Below are positions 43,938-52,355 of a DNA stretch of 64,000 bases, piece by piece. The position numbers and the translations under genes were made by a program. The DNA is from Actinophytocola sp049647105. Its GTDB lineage: Bacteria; Actinomycetota; Actinomycetes; Mycobacteriales; Pseudonocardiaceae. The stretch lies in the NCBI RefSeq assembly GCF_049647105.1, contig NZ_JBARWZ010000151.1, forward strand, positions 1-64,000, in the 5' to 3' direction. The notes beneath the pieces are model-generated. The model was not told the origin of the DNA. It made no database searches and was given only the letters and a program-made list of their open reading frames with translations. The first letter of the stretch is position 1; each line of letters opens with the position of its first letter.

Positions 43938-45466
43938 TGCCCGACATCACTGACGCGCTCTCGGCGATCGATGCGGCCATTGGTGAGTGCCTGTCGTGCG
44001 GAGACTCGCTCGGCACGTCACCCTCTGCGGACTTCTGCTCGGAGACGTGTCAGACCGGTTGGCGCGCGCAGAAAGCTGGGGCCAAGAACGTCGAGGACAT
44101 AGGTGTGGCCCATCCGTTGACGTGGCTGGGTCCGACGGCGGCCGGCACTTTGCGCACGCCTGGTCACGACGTGCTCGACGCCGTGGTGGCGTTCGTGTCG
44201 CGGTTCTCCGCGTTCCCGAACGAGCACTGCGCGCCGACCGTGGCCTTGTGGTACGCCCACACTCACATCGCGGACCGGCTCTACGTCACGCCCAGGCTCA
44301 TCCTTGATTCGGCCGAGCCGGGCAGCGGCAAGACGCGAGTCCTGGAAGTTGGCCAGTACCTGGTCGCCAAGCCGGAGATGACGATCAGCATCACTCCGGC
44401 GGCGGTCTTCCGGATGTTGGTTGAGGGTCCGATCACGTTGCTGTTCGACGAGATCGACGCCGTGTTCAGCCCCAAGACCGGCGGCAACAACGAAGACCTC
44501 CGGGCACTGCTGAACGCTGGATACAAACGAACCGCCACCGTCGCTCGCTGCGTCGGCGACGCCAAGAGCATGAACGTGGCCAGGTTTCCGGTATACGCGC
44601 CGGTTGCCCTGGCAGGGATCGCGGGCGGCATGCCCGCGACGATCACAACCCGCGCGGTAACGATCCACATGCGCAAGCGGCGCTATGACGAAGTGGTCGA
44701 GGAGTTCATCGAGGAAGACGTGGAACGGGAAGCCACCCCACTCCGCGAAGACCTCGAAAGCTGGGTCTACCGCGTCGCCGACAAGGTCGCGCACGCGCGA
44801 CCCGACCGACCGGACGGCGTGCGGGACCGGGCGGCCGAGATCTGGCGTCCGCTCCTGGCGATCGCCGACGCGGCGGGAGGGCACTGGCCGGAGACCGCGC
44901 GTCTGGCATGCCGCCATTTCGTCCTTGAGGAGGGGCCGCGTGACGTGTCGACCGGCGTCCGGCTGCTCGCGGACGTCAGGGAGATCTTCAGGACACAGCA
45001 CACCGACCGCATGACGACGGCCGACCTGATCCGCGAACTGCACGCGATCGAGGACGGTCCGTGGACCGACCTGCAAGGCAAGCCGCTCGACAGCCGACGG
45101 CTGGCCAAGGAGCTGGACCGCTACTCCGTCCGCCCGAAGGACGTGAAGGTCAACGGCAAGGCGCTGAAGGGCTACCGCGTCGACGGCGACGGTGGCCTGA
45201 CCGACGCGTGGAGCCGCTACCTCCCGCCGGTCAAGGCACACGCGACGGCCGCGACCTCCGCGACCACACAGGTCATCGAGAACAACGACGCCGAACAGGT
45301 CGCGCGACCAGGCGCGACCTCCGCGACCGCCATCCCGACAGAGGTCGCGGACGGTCGCGGCAGCGGGGAGACGTCCGCACCGCCCGTGACCAGGGCTGTC
45401 GCGGAGGTCGCGGAGGTCGCGGGCGAGACGTCCGACGCCCCTGAGACCCAGGGAGACGACCTGTGA
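43937..45466 (+). CDS. DUF3631-type AAA ATPase, AICE replication protein
   Basis: 509 aa. N-terminal zinc-finger-like cysteines (CLSCGDSLGTSPSADFC, about residues 18-34), then a P-loop ATPase: DSAEPGSGKTRVLEV (about residue 125), LLFDEIDAVFS (Walker B with DE), and the RFPVYAPVALAGIAGGMPATITTRAVTIHMRKR region (split) of the DUF3631 family. It is the usual replication initiator or helicase of this AICE type. The last 70 residues are low-complexity (ATAATSATTQV...AVAEVAEVAGE), encoded by repeats of CGCGACC/GGTCGCG. ATG at 43937 is preceded by GTG 43934, which overlaps the previous stop. Confidence 0.78.
   Translation: MPDITDALSAIDAAIGECLSCGDSLGTSPSADFCSETCQTGWRAQKAGAKNVEDIGVAHPLTWLGPTAAGTLRTPGHDVLDAVVAFVSRFSAFPNEHCAPTVALWYAHTHIADRLYVTPRLILDSAEPGSGKTRVLEVGQYLVAKPEMTISITPAAVFRMLVEGPITLLFDEIDAVFSPKTGGNNEDLRALLNAGYKRTATVARCVGDAKSMNVARFPVYAPVALAGIAGGMPATITTRAVTIHMRKRRYDEVVEEFIEEDVEREATPLREDLESWVYRVADKVAHARPDRPDGVRDRAAEIWRPLLAIADAAGGHWPETARLACRHFVLEEGPRDVSTGVRLLADVREIFRTQHTDRMTTADLIRELHAIEDGPWTDLQGKPLDSRRLAKELDRYSVRPKDVKVNGKALKGYRVDGDGGLTDAWSRYLPPVKAHATAATSATTQVIENNDAEQVARPGATSATAIPTEVADGRGSGETSAPPVTRAVAEVAEVAGETSDAPETQGDDL
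45250..45421. repeat. CGCGACC/GGTCGCG repeat cluster inside the replication gene
   Basis: CGCGACC occurs at 45250, 45259, 45303, 45313 and 45322. Its reverse complement GGTCGCG occurs at 45298, 45343, 45353, 45406 and 45415. Neighbouring copies are often 9-10 bases apart, close to one helical turn. The encoded protein tail is low-complexity, as expected if the DNA motif is constrained. Candidate replication origin or translocase-binding site. Confidence 0.55.
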
Positions 45467-45525
45467 CATCGCCATTGATACCCACAAGGATCCGTCACTC
45501 CGACACGAGGGGAGAGGTAGCCGAG

Positions 45526-45744
45526 ATGACCACGCTGGTGCCGTCCGTCGTGCCACTGCGCCACCTGTACAAGGTGCCGGAGGCGATGCGACTGCTGTCG
45601 ATGAGCCGTTCGGTGATCTACGAGCAGATGCGCGCCGGACGACTGAAGTTCGTGAAGTTGGGCCGGTCGACGCTCATCCCGGCCGTCGCCATCTCGGAGT
45701 ACGTGGAAATGCTGATCAGCGAATCGGGGGTGTGCCTTGACTAA
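45526..45744 (+). CDS. xis: Excisionase (Xis), MerR/HTH_17 type
   Basis: 72 aa: helix-turn-helix excisionase, LYKVPEAMRLLSMSRSVIYEQMRAGRLKFVKLGRSTLIPAVAISEYVEML (split), a typical HTH_17 layout. Binds near the attachment sites and directs Int to excision. ATG at 45526 has GAGAGG 9 nt upstream; GTG at 45463, overlapping the rep stop, would add 21 residues and cannot be excluded. It overlaps the integrase start. Confidence 0.85.
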   Translation: MTTLVPSVVPLRHLYKVPEAMRLLSMSRSVIYEQMRAGRLKFVKLGRSTLIPAVAISEYVEMLISESGVCLD

Positions 45745-46921
45745 GCGACGCGACCGCGGCGACGGCGGGCTGAGGTGGAGCGAGTCTCGGCAACGGTGGA
45801 TCGGCGAACTGACGATCGGCTACCGCCCGGATGGCAAGCGCATCGTCAAGACGGTGACCGACAAGACCAAGACCGGCGCGAAGAACAAGCTGGACGAGGT
45901 CAAGCGCGACTTCGCTGATGACGAGCTTGCGACCGGGAAGGGCCACACGGTCGCGGACGCGGTGAACGCCTGGCTCAAGTACGGGCTTGCTGGCAGGAGC
46001 CAGAACACGATCGACAAGCTCACCAGCCTGGCCGAAACCCACGTCATCCCTGCCCTTGGAGCCCGCGAACTGCGAAACACGTCGCGTAAGCGCCACCTGC
46101 TCACTGCCGATGACGTGGACGAGTGGCTGGCGGAGAAGGCGCAGGAGCTCTCGACGAGGACCCTTCGGGAGGTCCGCTCGATCCTGCTGCGGAGTATCAC
46201 CCGGGCGCAGAAGCGGGAGGGCGTGAAGCGAAACGTGGTGCTGCTCTGTGACTGCCCGACGGGTCAGGAAGGGCGGCCGTCGAAGTCGCTCACGCTCAAG
46301 CAGGCTGAAGCCGTCCTCACTGCGGCCGAGGCCGACCAGTCGACGATCGGCGCGTACATCGTGACGTCGCTCCTCGGGGGTGTCCGCACGGAGGAGGCAC
46401 GGCCGCTCACGTGGTCACACGTCCACATCCCTAGGGCGTCGGATCGTGAGTCACGCAAATCGCATATCGACGTGTGGCGCTCCGTGCGTGTCGGAGGCGA
46501 CACGAAGACCCGGAAGTCTCGCCGGTCGTTGGTCATTCCTGACCGATGCGTCGCGGAGCTTCGCGCACAGAAGGCGCGACAGCGGAAGGCCAAGAAGGAC
46601 GCAGGCTCAGCCTGGCGCGAGAACGACTTGGTGTTCGCGTCCGAGGTCGGGACAGAACTGGACGCGCATAACGTCCGGCGTGCGTTCCGTCGGGTGGTGA
46701 AGGCCGCCAAACTCAACCCGTGGCTGTGGACTCCGCGTGAGCTGCGGCACAGCTTCGTGTCTCTCTTATCAGATGCAAGCGTGCCCATCGAGGTCATCTC
46801 GCGATTGGTCGGCCATAGCAGCACTGAGGTCACAGAGAAGATCTACCGTCACCAACTCAGGCCCGTGGTCGAGAGAGGGGCAGACGCCATGGACCAAATT
46901 TTCCCGGTCACAGCTTCATAG
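45737..46921 (+). CDS. int: Tyrosine integrase
   Basis: 394 aa tyrosine recombinase. N-terminal arm-binding domain (RWIGELTIGYRPDGKRIVKTV), core-binding domain (AVNAWLKYGLAGRSQNTIDKLTSLAETHVIPALG), and catalytic domain with Arg in GGVRTEEARPLTW (about residue 216), HXXR in PRELRHSFVSLL (about residues 335-340), His in LVGHSSTEV and Tyr in EKIYRHQL (about residue 370). TTG at 45737 overlaps xis and is preceded by GGGGG. It lies close to the tRNA-Pro attachment site and should catalyse integration and excision at the 48-bp repeat. Confidence 0.93.
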   Translation: MTKRRDRGDGGLRWSESRQRWIGELTIGYRPDGKRIVKTVTDKTKTGAKNKLDEVKRDFADDELATGKGHTVADAVNAWLKYGLAGRSQNTIDKLTSLAETHVIPALGARELRNTSRKRHLLTADDVDEWLAEKAQELSTRTLREVRSILLRSITRAQKREGVKRNVVLLCDCPTGQEGRPSKSLTLKQAEAVLTAAEADQSTIGAYIVTSLLGGVRTEEARPLTWSHVHIPRASDRESRKSHIDVWRSVRVGGDTKTRKSRRSLVIPDRCVAELRAQKARQRKAKKDAGSAWRENDLVFASEVGTELDAHNVRRAFRRVVKAAKLNPWLWTPRELRHSFVSLLSDASVPIEVISRLVGHSSTEVTEKIYRHQLRPVVERGADAMDQIFPVTAS

Positions 46922-46932
46922 GGTCTGTTGGT

Positions 46933-46977
46933 GCTAGGTCATACTCAAAGCGATTGAGTATGACCTAGCTCAGTTTT
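46933..46977 (+). terminator. Terminator after int
   Basis: GCTAGGTCATACTCAA (46933-46948) and TTGAGTATGACCTAGC (46954-46969) form a perfect 16-bp stem followed by CAGTTTTT. It is the only textbook rho-independent terminator with a U-run in the element, and also lies at the end of the convergent gene. Confidence 0.92.
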
Positions 46978-47428
46978 TGTCAAATTTGATCTTCGCTCTA
47001 GCGACTCTTCCTGAGGCTGTGTGAAAACGCAGTTGAGCGGATCTGTTGTCGTGAAGCGCAGAGCTTAGTCCAGCATCTACTTCGGGTATTGGTTCGATCG
47101 TGAAGTCGTAGCCGCGCTGCGCTTCGATCAACATCGGAAAGTTGAGCCCGTTGACGTACTTTGCAGAAATGTCCGCTTTCGGTCCGAATCTGACATTTTC
47201 CGAGCTGATCCCCCATCCTGCGGATACGCGAATGACCTGGGCGTCGAGTCGGCCTTTGTTGAATATCCGCCCCTGGATCTTCATCTCATTGCCTCGCCCT
47301 GAACAGGTCGCTTCGACTCGTACAACCGGCCCTTGCCGTCGCCACGCGACGATGTTCCACAGTAGAGAAGCTGCGGCAAGCATTGCACCGCCGATGGCTA
47401 TCACCCTCGCGAGCCAGTCGGCAGCCAT
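46970..47428 (-). CDS. Membrane-anchored AICE protein next to the attachment site
   Basis: 152 aa. One N-terminal transmembrane helix (ADWLARVIAIGGAMLAAASLLWNIVAW, about residues 3-29), then a soluble beta-rich domain (VVRVEATCSGRGNEMKIQGRIFNKGRLDAQVIRVSAGW, split) with GYDFTIEPIPEVDAG. ATG at 47428 follows GGGAGG. No family recognised. G+C is lower than in the host. The last gene of the element between int and the tRNA side; such positions often hold immunity, exclusion or defence genes, which is inference. Confidence 0.55.
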   Translation of the reverse strand: MAADWLARVIAIGGAMLAAASLLWNIVAWRRQGPVVRVEATCSGRGNEMKIQGRIFNKGRLDAQVIRVSAGWGISSENVRFGPKADISAKYVNGLNFPMLIEAQRGYDFTIEPIPEVDAGLSSALHDNRSAQLRFHTASGRVARAKIKFDKN

Positions 47429-47504
47429 CGAACCTCCCAGCCGTGGGCTGTAGACCGCGTGCACGCGGGGCCTTAGTCAGGCAACTAGTCAGGCAGAGAC
47501 GATT

Positions 47505-47539
47505 CAGGCCCTGTCCACATCCAAAGTAGACAGGGCCTG
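47505..47539 (-). terminator. Terminator downstream of tRNA-Pro
   Basis: CAGGCCCTGTC (47505-47515) pairs with GACAGGGCCTG (47529-47539). It lies directly after the tRNA 3' end on the minus strand and is contributed by the AICE, replacing the hairpin at 31834-31872 that ended this tRNA before integration. Confidence 0.8.
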
Positions 47540-47540
47540 A

Positions 47541-47620
<80 letters not shown>

Positions 47621-47637
47621 GTGGTACGGGAGAAAGT

Positions 47638-48603
47638 CTAGCCGACGTCCGCGCCTGCCCCGAACCGGGCACTGTCGGCAGCGCCGGGGTGTCCGGAACC
47701 GCTGGTGGGACGGGGCACGAGGGTCAGGAGCGAAGCCTCGGGCGGGCACGCGAACCGCACGGGTGCGTACGGCGAGGTCCCGAGGCCGGCCGAGACGTGA
47801 AGCCACGTGTGCGCACCCCACCTCGACGCGCCGCGGGCGCGGGTCCGGTCGAGCTGGCAGTTGGTCACGATGGCGCCGTAGCCGGGCACGCGGAGCTGCC
47901 CCCCATGCGTGTGACCGGCCATGACCAGGTCGTACCCGTCGTCGGCGAAGGAGTCGAGGACGCGAGGTTCCGGGGAGTGGGTGACGCCGAGCCGCAGGGT
48001 CGCCGTGCGGTCGGGTTTGCCCGCGATGTCGGAGTAGCGGTCGCGGCGGAGGTGGGGGTCGTCGACGCCGGCCACGGCGATGGTCTGGCCGTTGACGGCG
48101 ATGAGGCGGCGCACGTGGGTGAGGTCGTGCCAGCCGCGTTCGACGAGGGCCGCGCGCAGGTCCCGCCAGGGCAGGGGCACGCCGTGGATGCGCTTCTTCG
48201 ACTTCGTGATGTACCGGACCGGGTTCTTGGGGCGCGGCGCGTAGTAGTCGTTGCTGCCGAACACGAACACGCCGGGCACGTCGAGCAGGGGGGCGAGTGC
48301 GCGGACCACCGCGGGGACCGCGTTCTGGTGGGCGAGGTTGTCGCCGGTGTTGACGACGAGGTCCGGCTCGAGCTCGGCGAGTGCGGCGACCCAGCGCTGC
48401 TTGGACGTCTGGCCGGGCGTCATGTGCAGGTCGGAGATGTGCAGGACCTTGAGCGGCCGTGCGCCTTCCGCGAGCACGGGCAGGGTGGCCTGCCGCAGCG
48501 TCCAGTGCCTGCGTTCGATGCCGACGGAGTACGCGAGGGTCGCGGTCCCCACCGCGGTCGCTCCCAGCGCTGCCCGGCCGATGTTGCGCACAAGGTTACC
48601 CAC
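47638..48603 (-). CDS. Metallophosphoesterase, membrane-associated (YkuE type)
   Basis: 321 aa calcineurin-like phosphoesterase. N-terminal hydrophobic anchor (about residues 4-27), then metal-site motifs HISDLHMTPG (about residue 59), VNTGDN, VFGSNDYY (where most families have GNHE/D), VMAGHTHGGQ (GHTHXG, His metal ligands) and GTSPYAPVRF. GTG at 48603 lies 7 nt after TAGGCT, indicating a leaderless message. Its place near ponA2 matches Rv3683 of mycobacteria. Likely hydrolyses a lipid-linked phosphate or nucleotide outside or at the membrane. Confidence 0.85.
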   Translation of the reverse strand: MGNLVRNIGRAALGATAVGTATLAYSVGIERRHWTLRQATLPVLAEGARPLKVLHISDLHMTPGQTSKQRWVAALAELEPDLVVNTGDNLAHQNAVPAVVRALAPLLDVPGVFVFGSNDYYAPRPKNPVRYITKSKKRIHGVPLPWRDLRAALVERGWHDLTHVRRLIAVNGQTIAVAGVDDPHLRRDRYSDIAGKPDRTATLRLGVTHSPEPRVLDSFADDGYDLVMAGHTHGGQLRVPGYGAIVTNCQLDRTRARGASRWGAHTWLHVSAGLGTSPYAPVRFACPPEASLLTLVPRPTSGSGHPGAADSARFGAGADVG

Positions 48604-48682
48604 GCACCCGAGCCTAGATGTGCCATCTGATGATCGGAAATCGCCGTGAGCGGGATCCCGGCTGACCAGTAGTGTTCGCGTC

Positions 48683-49153
48683 ATGGCTGACCTCAAGGCA
48701 CGGCTGCGGACGGACCTGGCCGCGGCCATCAAGTCCCGGGAGACGACCCGTATGGCGGCGTTGCGCATGGCGCTCACGTCGATCACGACGGAGGAGGTGG
48801 CCGGGGACGAGGCCCGCGAGCTTTCTGACGCCGAGGTGGAGACGGTGCTGACCCGCGAGGTGAAGAAGCGCCGCGAGGCCGCCGAGGCGTTCGCGGGCGC
48901 GGGTCGCGTTGAGCAGGCACAGGCGGAGCGGGACGAGGCCGCGGTGCTGATCGACTACCTGCCGAAGCAGCTGTCGGACGACGAGCTGTCGGCGCTGGTC
49001 GCGGACGCGGTGGCCGAGGTGACCGAACAGCTGGGTGAGGCGCCCGGCCAACGCCAGATGGGTCAGGTGATGAAGGCCGCGAACACGAAGGTGGCCGGCC
49101 GCGCCGAGGGTGGCCGGGTGGCGACGGCCGTGAAGGCCCGCCTGCGGAGCTGA
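48683..49153 (+). CDS. yqeY: GatB/YqeY domain protein
   Basis: 156 aa standalone GatB/Yqey domain: LKARLRTDLAAAIKSRETTRMAALRMALTSI (split) in the first helices, VKKRREAAEAFAGAGR, DYLPKQLSDDEL, and GQRQMGQVMKAA in the C-terminal helical tail domain. Such domains bind tRNA in GatB; YqeY itself has no firm role. ATG at 48683 is 7 nt after TAGTGT, so leaderless initiation is likely. A bidirectional terminator follows. Confidence 0.92.
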   Translation: MADLKARLRTDLAAAIKSRETTRMAALRMALTSITTEEVAGDEARELSDAEVETVLTREVKKRREAAEAFAGAGRVEQAQAERDEAAVLIDYLPKQLSDDELSALVADAVAEVTEQLGEAPGQRQMGQVMKAANTKVAGRAEGGRVATAVKARLRS

Positions 49154-49160
49154 CCAGACG

Positions 49161-49204
49161 AAAGAGGCCGGGGCCCAGTGAGATCGCTGGGCCCCGGCCT
49201 CTTT
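49161..49204. terminator. Bidirectional terminator between yqeY and ponA2
   Basis: AAAGAGGCCGGGGCCCAG (49161-49178) pairs perfectly with CTGGGCCCCGGCCTCTTT (49187-49204), an 18-bp stem with A/U-rich ends serving both strands. Confidence 0.92.
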
Positions 49205-49209
49205 GCGGG

Positions 49210-51753
49210 TCAGCCGCCGCCGGGTCTGCCGCCCGGCGGGTTGCCGCCGCCGGGACCCGGGGGTCCGCCGCCACCACTCGGTGGCGGGGTGCCCCCGCTG
49301 GGTGGCGGTGGCCCACCGCTCGGCGGCGGGGCGGGTTGCTCGGTCTGGGCGGGCGGGACGTAGCCGGTGCTCACGTAGATCGTGATGGTGGCGCCGGGGA
49401 TCGTCGCGCCGCGTGGGCTCTGGTTGACGACCGTGCCCTTCGGGTCGGAGCGGTTGGTCCGCTTGACCGCCACCTTGTAGCCGGCTTGTTGCAGTGTCGC
49501 CATGGCGTCGCCCTCGCTGCTGCCGACGACGTTCGGCACGCGGCTCTCCGGTCCGCCGTCGAGGTAGCGGGGGTCGCCGGGTGGCAGCGGCACGGCCGGT
49601 GCGTCGCCGTGGATCTGGCCCATGGCCTCGAACCACGTTCTCGCCGGGGCCCGGCCGCCGAAGATGGATCCGCTGCCGCACAGGCGTGGGGGCACGCCCG
49701 ACGCCTGCCCGTCACAGATCGGCCTCGGTCTCGGTCCGTCGTTGAAGGTCATCGTCGACGCCGCCAGCTGCGGGGTGGCGCCGACGAACGCGGCCGACTT
49801 GTAGTCCTGCGTCGTGCCGGTCTTGCCGAGCATCGGGCGGGTCCAGCCGAACGACCGCGCGGCACCCGCCGATGTGCCGCTTCCGGTGTCGTCCTTGCTC
49901 ATGCCCTGCGCGAGCGAGTTCGCGAGCGGCTCGGCGACGGCCTGCTCGCACGGCTCCTCGTACTTGGTGATGTCGAGCTTCTTGCCGTTGCGGTCCAGCA
50001 CCTCGACCAGCGGCGTCGGCGGGCACCACACGCCACCGCTCATGATCGTCGCCGCGACGTTCGACATCTCCAGCGTGCTCACCGGCGCCGGGCTGAGAGT
50101 GAACGACGCGCGCCCGGGGTAGCCGTTGGGCCTGGGCCGGAAGTACTGGTTCTGCGTCTGGGTTTCCTCTTCGCGGCTCCCGGCGGGGTCCGGCGTCTTG
50201 CCGTTCATGTTGGTCGCCATGGTCTCGCGCAGGCCGAGCCTGCTCGCCATGTCGACCACCAGGTCCATGCCGATCGTCTCTTCCAGGATCACGAACCCGG
50301 TGTTCGGCGACGTCGCGAGCGCTTGCTGCAGCGTCATCTGCTTCGGGTAGCCCTCGCTGGCGTTCGACAGGCAGTACTTGCGGTTGTCACCGTCGTTCGG
50401 CGCGTCGGTGCGGGGGCACTTCTTGGCGCCACCGCTGAACGTGTTCGACGTGTGGGAGCTCGGCGTCTGGATGACGTGGTTGATGCCACCGCCCTTCTCC
50501 AGGTACGCGGCCGCGGTGAAGATCTTGTACGTCGACCCGGCGCCGAACTTGTTCATCACGCCGTACGGGTAGGAGATGGTGGTCTGGCCCGCGTCGCCGT
50601 TGAGGCCGTAGTCGCGGTTGGCGACGAGCGCGACCACCTCGTGTCTGGTCTTGCCTGGCCGGACGATCGACATCGTGTTGGCGATGCCCTCGGTGCTCTT
50701 CGGTACCTGGTGCTCGACGGCGGCCTTCGCGATCTGCGTGGCCCGCGCGTCGAACGTGGTCTTGATCGTGTACCCGCCGGAGTACAACTGGTCCTCGGAG
50801 AACATCCCGATCTTCAACAGGTAGTCCTCGACGTACTGGCAGAAGAAGCCGTACTTCGGGCCCGCGCCGACGCAGTTGGCCGGCGGACGGTCCGGTCCGT
50901 TCGGCTGGACGCCGAGCGGCTCCTTCTTCGCCGCCTCCGCGTCCTCCTTGGACAGCCGGTTCGTCTCGACCATCGTGTCGATCACCCGGTTGCGCCGCTT
51001 CAGGGTCTGGTCGGCGCGCTTCCACGGGTTGTAGAGGCTCGGGTTGTTGACCATCCCGGCGAGCATCGCGGACTGGCTGACCGTCAGCTTGTCCGGCGTC
51101 GTGTGGAAGTAGGCGTGCGCGGCCGCGCCGACGCCGAACACCCGGTCGGTGAACTCGACGACGTTGAGGTAGCCGGTCAGGATCTCCTCTTTGGACATCT
51201 TCTGCTCGAGCTGGATCGAGAGGCGCGCCTCGCGCAGCTTGCGGGTGATGCTCTGCTCCTGCGCCCGCTGCCGCCCGATCTCCTTCTCCGGGTCCTCCTC
51301 GGCACCCTCCTGGTCCCGGTAGACCACGTTGATCAGGTAGTTCTTGACGTACTGCTGTGTGAGCGTCGACGCGCCCTGCGTGTCACTCGACGACGAGTTG
51401 CTGATCGCGGCACGGATGGTGCCCTTCCAGTCCACGCCGTGGTGCTCGTAGAAGCGGCGGTCCTCGATCGAGATCACCGCCGCCTTCATGATCGGCGAGA
51501 TCTGGCCGGAGGTCACCGGCAACCGGTACTGGTTGTAGAGGTAGGCGATGTCGTTGCCCTGCGAGTCCGTGATCCGCGTGATCAGCGGTGGATCGGTGGC
51601 GACGAGATCCGCGGAGACACTGTCGATCGTGTCGCTCGCGCGGTTGGACGCCACGCCAAGGGCGCCGACGACGGGGAAGAGCATTCCCGCCATCAGGACA
51701 CCGGCCAGCAGGCACAGGCCGAACATCTTCAGCAGACCGTCTCCGACTCGCAC
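49210..51753 (-). CDS. ponA2: Class A penicillin-binding protein with PASTA domain (PonA2 type)
   Basis: 847 aa bifunctional peptidoglycan synthase. One transmembrane helix (about residues 8-33), glycosyltransferase-51 domain with the catalytic Glu in EDRRFYEHHGVDWKG (about residue 97) and STLTQQYVKNYL, then a transpeptidase domain: SXXK as GAGSTYKIFTAA, SXN as SPNTGFV and KTG as LGKTGTTQDYKSAAFVG. A PASTA repeat (VPNVVGSSEGDAMATLQQAGYKV, about residues 742-764) and a Pro/Gly-rich tail end it. GTG at 51753 gives MRVGDGLLK. Same neighbourhood as M. tuberculosis ponA2 (Rv3682), beside whiB4 and BagA/BagB. Confidence 0.95.
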   Translation of the reverse strand: MRVGDGLLKMFGLCLLAGVLMAGMLFPVVGALGVASNRASDTIDSVSADLVATDPPLITRITDSQGNDIAYLYNQYRLPVTSGQISPIMKAAVISIEDRRFYEHHGVDWKGTIRAAISNSSSSDTQGASTLTQQYVKNYLINVVYRDQEGAEEDPEKEIGRQRAQEQSITRKLREARLSIQLEQKMSKEEILTGYLNVVEFTDRVFGVGAAAHAYFHTTPDKLTVSQSAMLAGMVNNPSLYNPWKRADQTLKRRNRVIDTMVETNRLSKEDAEAAKKEPLGVQPNGPDRPPANCVGAGPKYGFFCQYVEDYLLKIGMFSEDQLYSGGYTIKTTFDARATQIAKAAVEHQVPKSTEGIANTMSIVRPGKTRHEVVALVANRDYGLNGDAGQTTISYPYGVMNKFGAGSTYKIFTAAAYLEKGGGINHVIQTPSSHTSNTFSGGAKKCPRTDAPNDGDNRKYCLSNASEGYPKQMTLQQALATSPNTGFVILEETIGMDLVVDMASRLGLRETMATNMNGKTPDPAGSREEETQTQNQYFRPRPNGYPGRASFTLSPAPVSTLEMSNVAATIMSGGVWCPPTPLVEVLDRNGKKLDITKYEEPCEQAVAEPLANSLAQGMSKDDTGSGTSAGAARSFGWTRPMLGKTGTTQDYKSAAFVGATPQLAASTMTFNDGPRPRPICDGQASGVPPRLCGSGSIFGGRAPARTWFEAMGQIHGDAPAVPLPPGDPRYLDGGPESRVPNVVGSSEGDAMATLQQAGYKVAVKRTNRSDPKGTVVNQSPRGATIPGATITIYVSTGYVPPAQTEQPAPPPSGGPPPPSGGTPPPSGGGGPPGPGGGNPPGGRPGGG

Positions 51754-51988
51754 GGGGGCCAGCGTACGCGGGATCCAAATGCCCCTCTGTTACCCGACGG
51801 AGTTATTGACTTTCTGTAACGCCTGTGCACCCGGTCGTTCTCATGGGAACCGGTGGGCCCTAGAGTCCGTCAACGTCTCAAACGACATGAGCCGGGCAGG
51901 GCGACCACAAAGGTGGCCGGCCGCTGGCACCCCGGGGCCGAAGGGGGGACCCGGGGGATGAGGTCGAGACGAGGTAGGGGCGGGGGTT

Positions 51989-52306
51989 ATGCAGCAGATG
52001 GAACACATGGAACAGGCCGACTGGCGAGTCAACGCGTCGTGCCGCAACGAGGACCCGGACGGGCTGTTCGTCCGCGGCAAGGAGCAGCGCAAGGCCAAGC
52101 TGGTGTGCATCGCGTGCCCGGTGCGCACGGAGTGTCTCGCCGAGGCACTGGACGGCCGGATCGAGTTCGGCGTCTGGGGCGGGATGACTGAGCGTGAGCG
52201 ACGGGCTCTACTCCGTCGCCGCCCGGACGTCACGTCCTGGCACGAACTGCTGACCGAGGCCAAGCGCCAGCACTCCGACGAAGACGAGGATGTCCGCGTC
52301 GGCTAG
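51989..52306 (+). CDS. whiB4: WhiB-family iron-sulfur regulator (WhiB4 type)
   Basis: 105 aa. Four cysteines for a [4Fe-4S] cluster: Cys in NASCRNEDPD (residue 18) and CIACPVRTEC (CX2CX5C), followed by the GVWGGM turn and a basic C-terminal helix (TERERRALLRRRP). WhiB proteins sense oxygen and NO and bind sigma factor region 4. ATG at 51989 lies after a GGGGGTT site. The position between ponA2 and the Get3/ArsA-like ATPases matches M. tuberculosis whiB4 (Rv3681c). 235 bases of untranslated sequence separate it from ponA2, where its promoter must lie. Confidence 0.93.
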   Translation: MQQMEHMEQADWRVNASCRNEDPDGLFVRGKEQRKAKLVCIACPVRTECLAEALDGRIEFGVWGGMTERERRALLRRRPDVTSWHELLTEAKRQHSDEDEDVRVG

Positions 52307-52355
52307 ATCCAGCCCAGGACACGGCGGCACACTGCCGCCGGTCCTGGCGGGTCTC

